Positions 27,198 through 35,349 of a DNA stretch of 62,428 nt are shown here, piece after piece; position 1 is the stretch's first letter; each line of letters begins with the position of its first letter. Both the position numbers and the translations under genes were made by a program. This DNA is from Actinomycetes bacterium (GTDB lineage Bacteria > Actinomycetota > Acidimicrobiia > Acidimicrobiales > Palsa-688). The stretch is taken from assembly GCA_021787035.1 (NCBI GenBank), contig JAJYMM010000080.1, positions 1 to 62,428 on the forward strand, read 5' to 3'. The notes under the pieces are model-generated. The model was not told the origin of the DNA. It searched no databases and saw only the letters and a program-made list of their open reading frames with translations.

Positions 27198-28061
27198 ATG
27201 AGCCCCGAAGAGACCGAGCCAGCAGGAGCCATCCCGCTCGGGAAATGGGAGACGGTGGCGGCCGAAGTCGACCCCGACGGGATCGCCTGGGTCACCCTTG
27301 ACCGGCCCGAAAAGCGCAACGCGATGAGCCCAATGCTAAACAAAGAGATGCTCCAAGTCCTAGACGTCGTCGAAGCCGACGAGCGGGCGCGGGTGCTGGT
27401 GCTGACCGGTGCCGGCGAATCTTTCTCCGCTGGCATGGACCTGAAGGAGTACTTCAGGGAGGTCGATGCCGCCGGCCCGGTGGCGCGAGCACGCTCGCGC
27501 CGCGAGGCCAACGAGTGGCAGTACCGCCGCCTCAGGTACTTCCCCAAGCCAACCATAGCGATGGTCAACGGCTGGTGCTTCGGGGGAGCCTTCACCCCCC
27601 TCGTGGCGTGCGACCTCGCCATAGCGGCAGACGAGGCCACCTTCGGGTTGTCCGAAGTCAACTGGGGGATCCCGCCGGGCTCGGTCGTCTCACGGGCCCT
27701 CGCGGAGGTCGTGCCCGCTCGCGACGCCCTCTATTACATCATGACGGGCCGCACCTTCTCCGGCCCGCAGGCCGCCGCCATGCGCCTCGTAAACGAGTCA
27801 GTGCCTCGCGAAGTGCTGCGGGATCGCACGGCCGATCTCGCCCGGCAACTCGCCGGGGTGAACCGGGCCGTCCTCGAAGCGGCCAAGGTGGGCTTCAAAC
27901 GCGCCCGCAACATGGACTGGGAAGCCTCAGAAGAGTACCTGTACGCAAAGCTTGACCAGTCGACCGCTGCCGACCCCGAGCACGGGCGCGAACACGGCCT
28001 TTCCCAGTTCCTCGACGAGAAGTCGTTCCGTCCTGGGCTCGGGGCGTACCGGCGTGGATGA
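27198..28061 (+). CDS. ech: Hydroxycinnamoyl-CoA hydratase-lyase (feruloyl-CoA to vanillin)
   Basis: A 287-residue crotonase-fold enzyme very like pseudomonad Ech/FerB: DRPEKRNAMSP, SAGMDLKEYFREVD, KPTIAMVNGWCFGGAF, ATFGLSEVNWGIPPG, LYYIMTGRTFSG and KPGL-type tail RPGLGAY. It hydrates feruloyl- or 4-coumaroyl-CoA and splits off acetyl-CoA, leaving vanillin or 4-hydroxybenzaldehyde. A possible -10 TATATG lies at 27184-27189 with no Shine-Dalgarno before ATG 27198, so the transcript may be leaderless. Its stop overlaps the first possible GTG of ferA. Confidence 0.93.
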   Translation: MSPEETEPAGAIPLGKWETVAAEVDPDGIAWVTLDRPEKRNAMSPMLNKEMLQVLDVVEADERARVLVLTGAGESFSAGMDLKEYFREVDAAGPVARARSRREANEWQYRRLRYFPKPTIAMVNGWCFGGAFTPLVACDLAIAADEATFGLSEVNWGIPPGSVVSRALAEVVPARDALYYIMTGRTFSGPQAAAMRLVNESVPREVLRDRTADLARQLAGVNRAVLEAAKVGFKRARNMDWEASEEYLYAKLDQSTAADPEHGREHGLSQFLDEKSFRPGLGAYRRG

Positions 28062-28198
28062 GACTGGGGCCGGCGTGGATGATACTGGGGCCGGCGTGGA
28101 TGAGACTGGGGCCGGCGTGGATGAGACTGGGGCCGGCGTGGATGAGACTGGGGCCGGCGTGGATGAGACTGGGGCCGGCGTGGATGAGACGCGGGGCC
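28051..28198. repeat. 21-bp tandem repeat, 7 units, spanning the ech/ferA junction
   Basis: Units start at 28051 and every 21 bp to 28177; the consensus begins GGCGTGGATGAGACTGGGGC. The second unit has one change and the last diverges. The period preserves the ferA frame and encodes VDETGAG repeats. Every unit carries GGGG, five bases, then GTG in the ferA frame, so each could initiate translation. The first unit contains the ech stop. Confidence 0.95.
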
Positions 28199-30339
28199 GG
28201 CGTGGGCCAAAGCGGGTCGGCATCGACGGGCTTGCGCGGCTTTTGCACCCGAAGTCAATCGCACTGGTTGGAGCGTCGAGCGACCGCGCGTCGATCGGTG
28301 GGGCTCCATTAGCGTTGCTCGAGCGATTCGGCTACCGGGGCCAGCTCTACCTCGTTAGCCGCACGCGGGCCGAAGTCGACGGCATGCCGTGCGCCGCATC
28401 GATCGACGAGCTCCCAGAAGGCGTAGACGTAGCGGTCCTCGCAATACCAAAAGCGGGCGTGGCGGGAGCCCTCGAAGCCGCCGGGCGCCGCGGTATCGGT
28501 GGTGTCGTCGTTTTTTCCTCTGGTTACGCGGAACTTGGACCGGAGGGGTCAGCCGAACAGCTAGCACTTGCGCGACTGGCTCGCAGCTCCGGCCTCGCCC
28601 TCGCCGGGCCCAACTGCCTCGGCCTGGTCAACTTCGTCGATGGCGTCCCCCTCACCTTCGGCGACGTGGCGCCCAACCGGCGCAGGAGCACCGCCGGAGC
28701 GGCATTCATTGCCCAGAGCGGGGCCATGTCCCTCGCCCTCACCTACGCAGCCCAGGCACAAGACATACCTGTCACCTACACCGTTTCTACCGGCAACGAG
28801 GCGCTCCTCGGCACCGAGGACTACCTCGGGGCCCTGCTCGAGGAAGAGGGCACAAAAGTAGTGGCCTTGCTCGTCGAGCAAATCCGCCGCCCCGCCGAGC
28901 TGCTGGCCCTCGCGGGACGGGCACGCGAGCGAGGCGTTGCCCTCTGTGTCTTGCACGCGGGACGCGGCGAACGTTCACGGGAGGCCTCTCGTTCCCACAC
29001 TGGCGCCATGGCCGGTGAGCAGGCTGCCCTCCGAGCTGCCCTCTCCGCCGAAGGCGTGCTCTTCATCGACTCGCTCGACGAGCTCGTAGACGCGGTCGGG
29101 CTTTGCTGCAAGTGCCCTCTGCCGGCCGCCAAAGGGGTCGGGTTCATGACCGACTCGGGAGCGCTGAAGACACTAGCGATCGACTTTGCGGAAGACATAG
29201 GACTCGAGTTGCCAGAGCTGTCGGAGGCGACGCGCGAGCGGCTGGCAGGCGAGCTCCCAGCCTTCGCGGCCGCCACCAACCCCACCGACATTACGGCGAT
29301 GGGCTTGAACGACCCTTCCCTCTACGCACGTTGTCTCCTTGCCCTCCTCGAGGACCAAGCCATCGGCAGCGCCGTGGTGGCTGCGATGCCCGGCTCCGAG
29401 CTGCAGGGCACCGAGCAAGTAAATGCCCTCGTGCCAGCGATCTCGGCTGCCTCAAAGCCGGTCGTCTATGTGGTGATGGGCGGGGAACACCCGATACCCG
29501 AGGCCAACAGGCTGAAGATCCAGGACGCCGGCATCCCGCTCTTCCGCTCCGCCGAGAGGGCCCTGAAGGCGCTCCACAATCTCGTTGAGCTGGCCAGCGC
29601 GACGAGCGTCGCGGCTCGGCGTGCCCCCCGGAGCGAAGCCGGGCCGCTCCCGCTGGAGGCCCACGGTCGAATAGTGGCTCCTGTCGGTGAAGCAGAAACC
29701 AAGGCCCTTCTCCGCTCTGCGGGCCTCCGCGTACCGGCCTCGGCCCTAGCAAAGAGCCCTCTCCAAGCCCGCGAGGCCGCGGGAGGCCTTGGCTACCCAG
29801 TCGTATTGAAGGTCGCCTCTCCCGACATCGCTCACAAGACAGACGTCGGCGGCGTGGCTGTCGTGCGTTCCGAGGCAGAGCTCGACGAGGGCTTCGAACG
29901 GATCTTGGCGCACGCCCAGAAGCAATGCCCCCAGGCGCGCTTGGACGGCGTCCTCGTGGAAGAAGCCATCCTCGGGGGGACCGAAGTGATCGTCGGAGCA
30001 CGGCGCGACCCCGAATGGGGCGTCTATGTGGTCGCCGGTCTCGGCGGGATCTGGGCCGAGGCACTAGGGGACACCGTGATCGTCCCGGGTTCTGCAGGGC
30101 GCGACGAAGTGGCCGCGGCGCTGTGCAAGCTCCGGGCCTTCCCGGTGCTCTCGGGGGCACGAGGGCGCCCGGCGGCCGACCTCGGAGCCTTGGTTGACGC
30201 GATAGCGCTAATCGGCTCAATCGTGCGGTCCACACCTGGCATAGGGGACTTGGAGGTAAACCCTCTCGTTGTGCTCGGCGAGGGTGAGGGCGCCGTAGCC
30301 GTCGACGCCCTTCTCACTCCCTCTGTTAGGCCTCGCTGA
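28054..30339 (+). CDS. ferA: NDP-forming acyl-CoA synthetase, FerA-like (feruloyl-CoA synthetase)
   Basis: About 761 residues from the first repeat GTG, fewer if a later one is used. After 48 residues of VDETGAG repeats comes a CoA-binding domain (LLHPKSIALVGASSDRASIG), succinyl-CoA-synthetase-like domains (SQSGAMSLAL, SHTGAMAGE with the likely phosphohistidine His) and a C-terminal ATP-grasp domain (GYPVVLKVASPDIAHKTDVGGV, LEVNPL). Such ADP-forming ligases include FerA of sphingomonads. Position directly after ech makes ferulate or 4-coumarate the likely substrate; the family also contains acetate ligases. The start codon is ambiguous because seven in-frame GTGs are equivalent. Confidence 0.85.
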   Translation: MDETGAGVDDTGAGVDETGAGVDETGAGVDETGAGVDETGAGVDETRGRRGPKRVGIDGLARLLHPKSIALVGASSDRASIGGAPLALLERFGYRGQLYLVSRTRAEVDGMPCAASIDELPEGVDVAVLAIPKAGVAGALEAAGRRGIGGVVVFSSGYAELGPEGSAEQLALARLARSSGLALAGPNCLGLVNFVDGVPLTFGDVAPNRRRSTAGAAFIAQSGAMSLALTYAAQAQDIPVTYTVSTGNEALLGTEDYLGALLEEEGTKVVALLVEQIRRPAELLALAGRARERGVALCVLHAGRGERSREASRSHTGAMAGEQAALRAALSAEGVLFIDSLDELVDAVGLCCKCPLPAAKGVGFMTDSGALKTLAIDFAEDIGLELPELSEATRERLAGELPAFAAATNPTDITAMGLNDPSLYARCLLALLEDQAIGSAVVAAMPGSELQGTEQVNALVPAISAASKPVVYVVMGGEHPIPEANRLKIQDAGIPLFRSAERALKALHNLVELASATSVAARRAPRSEAGPLPLEAHGRIVAPVGEAETKALLRSAGLRVPASALAKSPLQAREAAGGLGYPVVLKVASPDIAHKTDVGGVAVVRSEAELDEGFERILAHAQKQCPQARLDGVLVEEAILGGTEVIVGARRDPEWGVYVVAGLGGIWAEALGDTVIVPGSAGRDEVAAALCKLRAFPVLSGARGRPAADLGALVDAIALIGSIVRSTPGIGDLEVNPLVVLGEGEGAVAVDALLTPSVRPR

Positions 30340-30340
30340 G

Positions 30341-30424
30341 GCTCTTCAGCCGGCGCTCTTCAGCCGGCGCTCTTCAGCCGGCGCTCTTCAGCCGGCGCTC
30401 TTCAGCCGGCGCTCTTCAGCCGGC
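30341..30424. repeat. 14-bp tandem repeat (GCTCTTCAGCCGGC), 6 units, at the ferA/pcaJ convergence
   Basis: Six identical units start at 30341 and every 14 bp to 30411. The right end runs into the last codons of pcaJ, whose stop at 30402-30404 is inside the array. Each unit junction gives GCCGGC, itself a palindrome, so both transcripts would form GC hairpins at their 3' ends. Possibly a bidirectional terminator substitute (inference). Confidence 0.95.
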
Positions 30425-31199
30425 GCAGCGCGAGGAGCTCGGCAGCGCTCGGCGGATCCGTCCGGACGAGGTCTTTGGATATCGCTAGATCCCAACCGGT
30501 GGCGGCCTTTACCTGGTCCAGGTCCACTCCGGGGTGTAGGTGGGTGAGCTCGAGATAGAGCTTCTCGGGGTGGGGCCGCAACAAGCCTAGGTCCGTTATG
30601 ACGAGGCTTGGGCCGCCCCCTCGGAGCCCTTGTCGCTCCCTCTCCCCCGGGCCGCCGATATAGCCGACAGACGTCACGAAGTCGACCTTGTCGACAAATG
30701 TCCTAGTCGACTGGCGCAGGACAATTATCACCTCGCGGCAGGACGCGGCGATCTCGGGTGCTCCGCCCGCGCCAGGCAGGCGTACGCGAGGCCGGTCATA
30801 GGGACCGATAACGGTACTGTTCAGGTTGGCGTAGCGGTCGATCTGGGCGGCGGAAAGAAAACCAACGTCGATCCTTCCTGCCTGTAGCCAGTAGTTGAAT
30901 ATCTCGGGCACCGGCACGACCGTGTCGGCGGTCTCAGCGAGCTCTCCGTCCCCAATGGAAAGAGGTAAGCGGGTTGGCTTGGCGCCGATCGTGCCCGACT
31001 CGTAGACGAGGACGAGGTCCGGAGCATGGCTGATGCGCGCCAGGTTGGCAGCCGTGCTCGGGAGCCCGATGCCGACGAAACAGACCAACCCGTTGCGCAA
31101 CGCCCTGGAGGCAGCCACTGTCATCATCTCGTCGGAGCTAAAGCCGAGGGAGTCGTCGAGCCCGGCCTCGTCGGGGACTGTCGTTGCCATTCGGGTCAT
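30402..31199 (-). CDS. pcaJ: 3-oxoadipate CoA-transferase, subunit B
   Basis: A 265-residue class I CoA-transferase beta subunit of the CatJ/GctB type. The catalytic glutamate is in LVLVYESGTIGAKP; other landmarks are FVGIGLPSTAANLA and GLLRPHPEKLYLELTHLHPGVDLDQV. With subunit A it activates beta-ketoadipate using succinyl-CoA. Unusually, subunit A (pcaI) is 6.5 kb away on the other strand. It is the last gene of the liv-vdh operon, 19 bp after the aldehyde dehydrogenase. Its C-terminus is encoded in the 14-bp repeat array. Confidence 0.88.
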   Translation of the reverse strand: MTRMATTVPDEAGLDDSLGFSSDEMMTVAASRALRNGLVCFVGIGLPSTAANLARISHAPDLVLVYESGTIGAKPTRLPLSIGDGELAETADTVVPVPEIFNYWLQAGRIDVGFLSAAQIDRYANLNSTVIGPYDRPRVRLPGAGGAPEIAASCREVIIVLRQSTRTFVDKVDFVTSVGYIGGPGERERQGLRGGGPSLVITDLGLLRPHPEKLYLELTHLHPGVDLDQVKAATGWDLAISKDLVRTDPPSAAELLALRRLKSAG

Positions 31200-31218
31200 C
31201 TTGGGCAGCGGCCCTTCT

Positions 31219-32685
31219 CTAGAACGGGAACGGCCTGTGCGACTTCTGCAAGGTCACCCATCGAAGTTCCATAAACGCCTCAAAGCCGTGGTGGCCCCCG
31301 AAGCGGCCATATCCCGAGTCGCCCGTGCCGCCAAAGGGCGCCTGGGGCTCATCGTCGACGCACTGGTCATTCACGTGCACGATCCCAGTACGCAGGCGCC
31401 TCGCCACGTCGAAGCCGCGACGGATATCCTCGCAGAGGACACCCGCCGTCAAACCGTAAGAGGTCGAGTTGGCGAGCGAGACTGCCTCGTCCTCGTCGTC
31501 GAAACTCTGCACCGTTACGACCGGGCCGAAGATCTCCTCTTTTTCTATGCGCATGTCTGGGCCGACCCCAAGCAGGACCGAGGCCGGGTAAACAGCTCCA
31601 TCTGGGCTGCCGCCGCCAGCGAGGGCACGGGCGCCCGCAGACGTTGCCTCCCCCACCACCCCGCCCACTCGCTCGGCAGCAGCGCGTGTGATTAGTGGCC
31701 CGATCAACGTGTTGGGATCCCGGGGGTCGCCGGCCGGCAGCTTCGCCGCCTTTTCCGCCAGCCGCTCGGCAAGTTCGCCGGCCACCGAGCGGTGCGCGAT
31801 GACCCGGTCTGCAGACATGCAGATCTGGCCCGAGTTCATGTAAGCGGCGAAAGAGATCGCATCAACCGCGTAGTCGAGGTCGGCGTCCTCCAGCACGACG
31901 AGGGAGTTTTTGCCACCAAGCTCGAGCACCGCCGGGGTGAGGTGGCGCGCCGCGAGCTCCCCGATCGTGCGGCCGACACGAGTCGAACCAGTGAAAGTGA
32001 CGCGCCGCACCCGCGGATCAGAGATGAGAGCTTCCGCGACGGCGGCGGCATCCTCGGGTGCGGTCGTGACCACGTTGAGCGCTCCCGCCGGGAGCCCTGC
32101 CTCCGAGAGAGCGTCAGCCAGGAAGAGCCCTGCTGAGAGCGGCGCGTGCTCGCTAGGCTTCAAGACCACCGTGTTTCCGGCGCCCAGGGGGGCTGCCAAC
32201 GCTCTCGTTGCCAGTATTGCCGGAGCGTTCCAGGGTGAGAACGAAACGACCACGCCGGCCGGTTGGCGTATTGAAAGCGAGATGTTCCCCGGCGTAGAGC
32301 TCGTCAACACCTCCCCGACCGGCCTCGTGACCAAAGATGCTGCCTCTCGGAGCATCTCCGCCGCCAGGGCTACGTTGAACAACCCCCACGGCCCGATCGC
32401 ACCAGTCTCGCTTGTCATGAGCGCCGACGCCTCGGCGGCCTTCCCCTCGAGCACGTCCGCGGCGTGGAAGAGGAGCTTCCTGCGCTCCGCCGGGGCCATC
32501 GCGGCCCAGCCATCGAAGGCCGCGGCCGCGGCATCGACTGCGCGGCCGGCGTCCTCCGGCCCTGCTGCGGCCAGCGAGGCGACCGCCTCTCCCGTGTAAG
32601 GGTCCGTATCCACGAAGCGCTTGCCGTTCGCGGAGGGCACCTCCTCGCCACCGACCAGGAGCTGGCGCTCTTTCACAACGGTCAT
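31219..32685 (-). CDS. vdh: Aldehyde dehydrogenase, vanillin/benzaldehyde type
   Basis: A 488-residue NAD(P)-dependent dehydrogenase. FTGSTRVGRTIG binds the cofactor; the general base is in LELGGKNSLVV and the nucleophilic Cys in NSGQICMSADRVI. It is full length for the family. ATG 32685 follows AGGAGGG and overlaps the livM stop by 4 bp; the longer frame upstream is a shadow of livM. Flanked by aromatic-pathway genes, it should oxidise vanillin and 4-hydroxybenzaldehyde made by Ech to the acids. The substrate is inferred from context, the family is certain. Confidence 0.88.
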   Translation of the reverse strand: MTVVKERQLLVGGEEVPSANGKRFVDTDPYTGEAVASLAAAGPEDAGRAVDAAAAAFDGWAAMAPAERRKLLFHAADVLEGKAAEASALMTSETGAIGPWGLFNVALAAEMLREAASLVTRPVGEVLTSSTPGNISLSIRQPAGVVVSFSPWNAPAILATRALAAPLGAGNTVVLKPSEHAPLSAGLFLADALSEAGLPAGALNVVTTAPEDAAAVAEALISDPRVRRVTFTGSTRVGRTIGELAARHLTPAVLELGGKNSLVVLEDADLDYAVDAISFAAYMNSGQICMSADRVIAHRSVAGELAERLAEKAAKLPAGDPRDPNTLIGPLITRAAAERVGGVVGEATSAGARALAGGGSPDGAVYPASVLLGVGPDMRIEKEEIFGPVVTVQSFDDEDEAVSLANSTSYGLTAGVLCEDIRRGFDVARRLRTGIVHVNDQCVDDEPQAPFGGTGDSGYGRFGGHHGFEAFMELRWVTLQKSHRPFPF

Positions 32686-33746
32686 GTCCCTCCTGCTTTC
32701 TTTGTCGATCTCTCTTCCAACCGGACGCGGTAGCCGACGGGGAATAGCTCCAGCCGCAGCCGCGTGGCGAGCAAGCCCCAGACGCCGCGGCGGGCCCAAA
32801 TGGCCATCGCCATGGCCACGCACCCGAGGACGATCAGGTACCAGGCGTTGTACTGCGCAAGCACTTGCTGCAGCACGAAGAACGCGACCGCTCCGATAAC
32901 CGGGCCCTCGATTGTGCCGATCCCCCCGATCAGTACGGCAAAAAGCATGTACGCGGTCCACTGCACAGAAAACACGTTGTTGGGCTCGACGTCGAGAGTG
33001 CTAATCGCAATCACAGCGCCAGCTCCGGCACACCCCGCCGCAGCCAGTACGTACACCACTCGTTTGGCGGCCAGGACATGGGCCCCGACGCTCCGTGCGC
33101 CCACCTCGTTGTCACGCACTGCTGTCAATACGAGCCCCAACCGGCTCCGGAGCAACAGGTACACCGAGATGACCGACAGCACGGCCACGCCGAGCGCCGC
33201 CCAGTACGTGTACTCGAGGAGCTTCCCCGGCCCGAAGACGTCGAGGCCCGGCACCGGTGCACCGGTGCCCCCACCAAGGGACGTAAAGCGCTCGACGAAC
33301 AACATCGCAACCTGGGAAAGCACCCACGTGGCTATCGCGAAGTAGGCTCCAGAGAGGCGGAACACCAACCACGAAGCGGGGATGGCTAGGAGCGCGGACC
33401 CGACTATCGCCAACCCCAAGCCAGCGAAGGCCCCCACCCCGTTTTGGGCCAAGACCAGCACAATGTAAGCGCCCGTCCCTATGTACAGCTGCTGTCCCAC
33501 CGAAACGAGACCTACGTAGCCCGCAAGCGCGTTCCACATGGTCGCGATGGCAACCAATATAAGTAAGTTGACAAGGTTGGTCACGAAACCCTGGCTCGCG
33601 AACAAAGGAAGGGCCGCCAAGAGGGCCACGCCGGCAACCCCACCCGCGCCGACCCAGGTCGCCCCCTGGTAGGAGCGGCTTACAACGAGGCCCGACCGCG
33701 CGCCATTCCTTGGGCTGACGGCCCCGGTTGTGGCGACCGCGGTCAT
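32682..33746 (-). CDS. livM: Branched-chain-type ABC transporter permease (LivM)
   Basis: A 354-residue permease with about 8-10 membrane spans and the family patch GYVGLVSVGQQLYIGTGAY, plus AVRDNEVGARSVGAHV. Relatives import branched-chain amino acids, but similar HAAT-family systems carry aromatic acids such as ferulate or benzoate. ATG 33746 overlaps livH by 4 bp. Position inside the aromatic operon argues for an aromatic acid as cargo (inference). Confidence 0.9.
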   Translation of the reverse strand: MTAVATTGAVSPRNGARSGLVVSRSYQGATWVGAGGVAGVALLAALPLFASQGFVTNLVNLLILVAIATMWNALAGYVGLVSVGQQLYIGTGAYIVLVLAQNGVGAFAGLGLAIVGSALLAIPASWLVFRLSGAYFAIATWVLSQVAMLFVERFTSLGGGTGAPVPGLDVFGPGKLLEYTYWAALGVAVLSVISVYLLLRSRLGLVLTAVRDNEVGARSVGAHVLAAKRVVYVLAAAGCAGAGAVIAISTLDVEPNNVFSVQWTAYMLFAVLIGGIGTIEGPVIGAVAFFVLQQVLAQYNAWYLIVLGCVAMAMAIWARRGVWGLLATRLRLELFPVGYRVRLEERSTKKAGGT

Positions 33747-34609
33747 GCTATTGCCTTCTTTGGGAACAGCCCTCGCGGCCTGAACGCCAAGACGGCAAGG
33801 AACACTAGGTACGGGAGCATCGCACCGAAGTCCGGGTCCACGAGGGACCCCATGGTCATCGCCACCCCGAGGACCATCCCTCCGAGGAGCGTGCCCCAAA
33901 GCGAGCCTAGGCCGCCGATGACGACTGCGGCAAAACCATAAAGAAGGTACGACGGGCCGGTGTTCGGGTTAACCGTCGTGTACATGGAAAGGGCCAGGCC
34001 GGCCAGGGCCACGGTGCCCGACGCGAGTGCGGCCGCGATGCCAAACAGGTGACGGTAATCGGCGCCTACGAGCTGAGCCGCCTCTCGGTCGTCTGCGACA
34101 GCACGCACCATCCGCCCCGTCTTCGTGCGGCTCAGGAAAAACTGGACAGCAGCCAAGGCAACAAGGGCTGCCCCGAGGATCATGATGGACAAATAAGGGA
34201 GTATGACCCCCCTAACGCTGAACGATCCCGACACAAGCGAGCCGATGTTTAGAGACTGGTCGTTACCCGTAAAGACCTCGAGGAGGACGTTTTCGAGCAC
34301 CACGGAGAGCCCAAAGGTCACAAGGAGGGTCGTGACCGGGCCCTCATCGAGGGAACGCTGTATGAGCAACCTCTGGCCGAAATACCCGCCCACCATAAAC
34401 GCCGGCACCACAAGCACGAAGATCCACACCGCGGGGATGTGGGTGAGCGGCACGAGCACGACAGCCAGGTAGGCGGCCGCGACGGCAATGTCGCCGTGGG
34501 CGAGGTTGATCACTTCCATCACGCCGAACATGAGCGAAAGTCCGCATGCGAAGAGGGCGAAGAGGCCACCGAGCAAAAGGCCCTGCACCAAGGCGTTCGC
34601 GTAAGTCAC
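33743..34609 (-). CDS. livH: Branched-chain-type ABC transporter permease (LivH)
   Basis: A 288-residue permease with about 8 spans and the family patch GVMEVINLAHGDIAVAAAY near the N-terminus, plus AVADDREAAQLVGAD. It starts at GTG 34609, within the GTGA overlap with the livF stop; the upstream extension in this frame lacks any start signal. Forms the channel with LivM. Confidence 0.9.
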   Translation of the reverse strand: MTYANALVQGLLLGGLFALFACGLSLMFGVMEVINLAHGDIAVAAAYLAVVLVPLTHIPAVWIFVLVVPAFMVGGYFGQRLLIQRSLDEGPVTTLLVTFGLSVVLENVLLEVFTGNDQSLNIGSLVSGSFSVRGVILPYLSIMILGAALVALAAVQFFLSRTKTGRMVRAVADDREAAQLVGADYRHLFGIAAALASGTVALAGLALSMYTTVNPNTGPSYLLYGFAAVVIGGLGSLWGTLLGGMVLGVAMTMGSLVDPDFGAMLPYLVFLAVLAFRPRGLFPKKAIA

Positions 34610-35349
34610 GCGCTTGTCACCGCCCGCTCCGAGATACCGAAATACGCCGCTTCTATCTCCTCGATCTCTAACCCCCCCGGGACGCCCTCTAAGGCTTCGC
34701 GACCTTCGAGTAGGCACTTCAGCCGGTCCGCAACCCTCAGCACCCGGCGGACGTCCTGCTCCACGAGGAGCACCCCGATCCCCGATCCCACAAGCTCGGG
34801 CAACACGGAATAGATGCGCTGCAGAGCCACGGGCGAGAGGCCAAGGGAAGGCTCATCGAGCAACAGCGCCCTCGGGTTGGTAAGCAAGGCGCGCGATAGC
34901 GCGACGGCCTGCTGCTGACCACCGGAAAGCTGCGAGGCCGGCTGGCGCCGACGCTCTGCCATCCATGGGAACAAGTCGAACACGCGGGCCAGGTCCCACG
35001 CGCCCCCGCGTTTCAGGTAGCACCCCGTCAGCAGGTTTTCTTCCACCGAGAGCGAAGCGAAAAGCCGCCGTCCCTCCGGCACGAGCACGAGCCCTGCCCT
35101 CACGCGTTGGTCGGGCGGGTAATCGGTGATGTCTACCGCACCGAAGCTGACCGAACCTTGAGTGGGCTTGTGCAACCCTGCGATCGTGCGGAGGAGCGTT
35201 GACTTCCCCGCGCCATTTGCCCCGACTATCGCAACGACCTCCCCGGTGCGGACCGAGACGCTCACTTCGTGAAGAGCAACGAGCTGGCCATGACGCACCG
35301 TGAGGTCGCGCACCTCGAGCAGCTCCCTGCCTTGCGGCTCCTCGGTCAT
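34606..35349 (-). CDS. livF: ABC transporter ATP-binding protein (LivF)
   Basis: A 247-residue ATPase: Walker A GANGAGKSTL, signature LSGGQQQAVALSRAL, Walker B ALLLDEPSLGL and switch His replaced in the usual LivF way (VLLVEQDV). Overlaps livG and livH by 4 bp on each side, so the importer genes are translated as one coupled unit. Confidence 0.92.
   Translation of the reverse strand: MTEEPQGRELLEVRDLTVRHGQLVALHEVSVSVRTGEVVAIVGANGAGKSTLLRTIAGLHKPTQGSVSFGAVDITDYPPDQRVRAGLVLVPEGRRLFASLSVEENLLTGCYLKRGGAWDLARVFDLFPWMAERRRQPASQLSGGQQQAVALSRALLTNPRALLLDEPSLGLSPVALQRIYSVLPELVGSGIGVLLVEQDVRRVLRVADRLKCLLEGREALEGVPGGLEIEEIEAAYFGISERAVTSA

Noticed and set aside
27952..28053. N-terminal extension of ferA into ech
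   Set aside because: Low-complexity Ser/Thr sequence in a shifted frame of ech; homology and signals begin only at or after the repeat GTGs.
28051..28198. CRISPR array
   Set aside because: Units are contiguous without spacers and there is no cas gene; it is a tandem repeat. The same holds for the other arrays.
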